Part shown: positions 5,961-6,099 of the stretch, piece after piece
Layout of the letters: each line of letters begins with the position of its first letter
Numbering within the stretch: the stretch's first letter is position 1
Origin: Methanothrix sp.
GTDB lineage: Archaea; Halobacteriota; Methanosarcinia; Methanotrichales; Methanotrichaceae
Direction of reading: 5' to 3'
Length of the DNA stretch: 6,099 nucleotides
NCBI GenBank assembly: GCA_012798025.1
Contig: JAAZNX010000030.1
Span: 1-6,099, forward strand
Notes under the pieces: generated by a model
What the model saw: only the letters and a program-made list of their open reading frames with translations
Databases searched by the model: none
What the model was told of the DNA's origin: nothing
Translations under genes and position numbers: made by a program

Positions 5961-6099
5961 CTAAACTCCGTCCTTCTTAATAACCAGATTAGATTCAGCC
6001 GGAGTTGCAATCTTGAATCTTTCAAAGAGAGTCCTCTGCTTCTTTGAGATCTCCGTTAGCCTCCATTTTCCGCCCACTTTGACTGCCCGGATCTTTGCC
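5961..6099 (-). CDS. partial ORF, C-terminal end of an unidentified protein, possibly a transposase
   Basis: The minus strand is open for 45 codons from the window's right edge to a TAG (complement of 5961-5963); the 5' part lies outside the window. The peptide includes AKIRAVKVGGKWRLTEISKK, then QRTLFERFKIATPAE and a lysine-containing end (VIKKDGV). It is basic and soluble, and it reads like real protein. The 'R-V-x-GG-x-W-x-LTEIS-x-x-Q' style recalls the C-termini of some IS4/IS1634-type DDE transposases of methanogens, but no catalytic motif is in view, so that identity is a guess. An open frame of 45 codons could also arise by chance. Confidence 0.4.
   Translation of the reverse strand, partial: AKIRAVKVGGKWRLTEISKKQRTLFERFKIATPAESNLVIKKDGV

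Noticed and set aside
1..6099. CRISPR arrays, tRNA, rRNA or cobalamin riboswitch
   Set aside because: No regularly spaced repeats, no tRNA-like cloverleaf or rRNA signature, and no B12-box-like element were seen on either strand by reading.

Overview
This window looks like a methanogenic archaeon. A Methanothrix (Methanosaeta)-like or other Methanosarcinia-type euryarchaeon fits best, but that is inferred from gene content and style, not from a marker gene. The evidence is a giant CobN/BchH-family chelatase subunit with an exported-protein composition and a C-terminal membrane anchor, followed by DUF2162, a MotA/TolQ/ExbB-type channel and DUF2149. I know this gene set from methanogens. Coding DNA is moderately GC-rich with many AGG/AGA and ATA codons, and the intergenic DNA is strongly AT-rich.

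Layout. Positions 1-119 are AT-rich and non-coding, with a TATA-like stretch and a perfect 14-bp inverted repeat. At about 120-137 a G-rich heptad repeat marks an abrupt switch into coding sequence. The cobN-like gene (152-4003, +) begins there, already inside a conserved domain: homology-like residues continue upstream of the first possible start codon, and no signal peptide is present. The gene therefore appears to have lost its 5' end. After a 100-nt gap, which holds a possible 19-codon ORF with a good Shine-Dalgarno, come three tightly coupled + strand genes: a DUF2162 polytopic membrane protein (4104-4793), an ExbB/TolQ-like channel subunit (4790-5431, ATGA overlap) and DUF2149 (5418-5774, 14-nt overlap). 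A T9 tract at 5876-5884 is a plausible terminator. The right end holds a partial minus-strand ORF (5961-6099) that runs off the window and may be the tail of a transposase; that call is tentative.

How the parts may work together. ExbB and DUF2149 look like an ExbB/ExbD-type proton-driven motor: DUF2149 has the ExbD/TolR-style aspartate at the start of its only membrane helix. DUF2162 is a membrane protein with a Cys-Pro-Ala-Cys motif inside a helix. The CobN-like protein carries the family's HxGxHGT...EWLPGK core, a CCHHTC cluster, 25 N-glycosylation sequons, a Ser-rich stalk and a C-terminal helix, so it appears built to sit on the outer face of the membrane. No AAA+ partner (CobS/CobT, ChlI/ChlD type) lies in the window. 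The most interesting reading is an archaeal surface machine that handles a metal or tetrapyrrole/corrinoid outside the cell and is powered by the proton- or sodium-motive force. In this genome the chelatase-like component may be a damaged copy.
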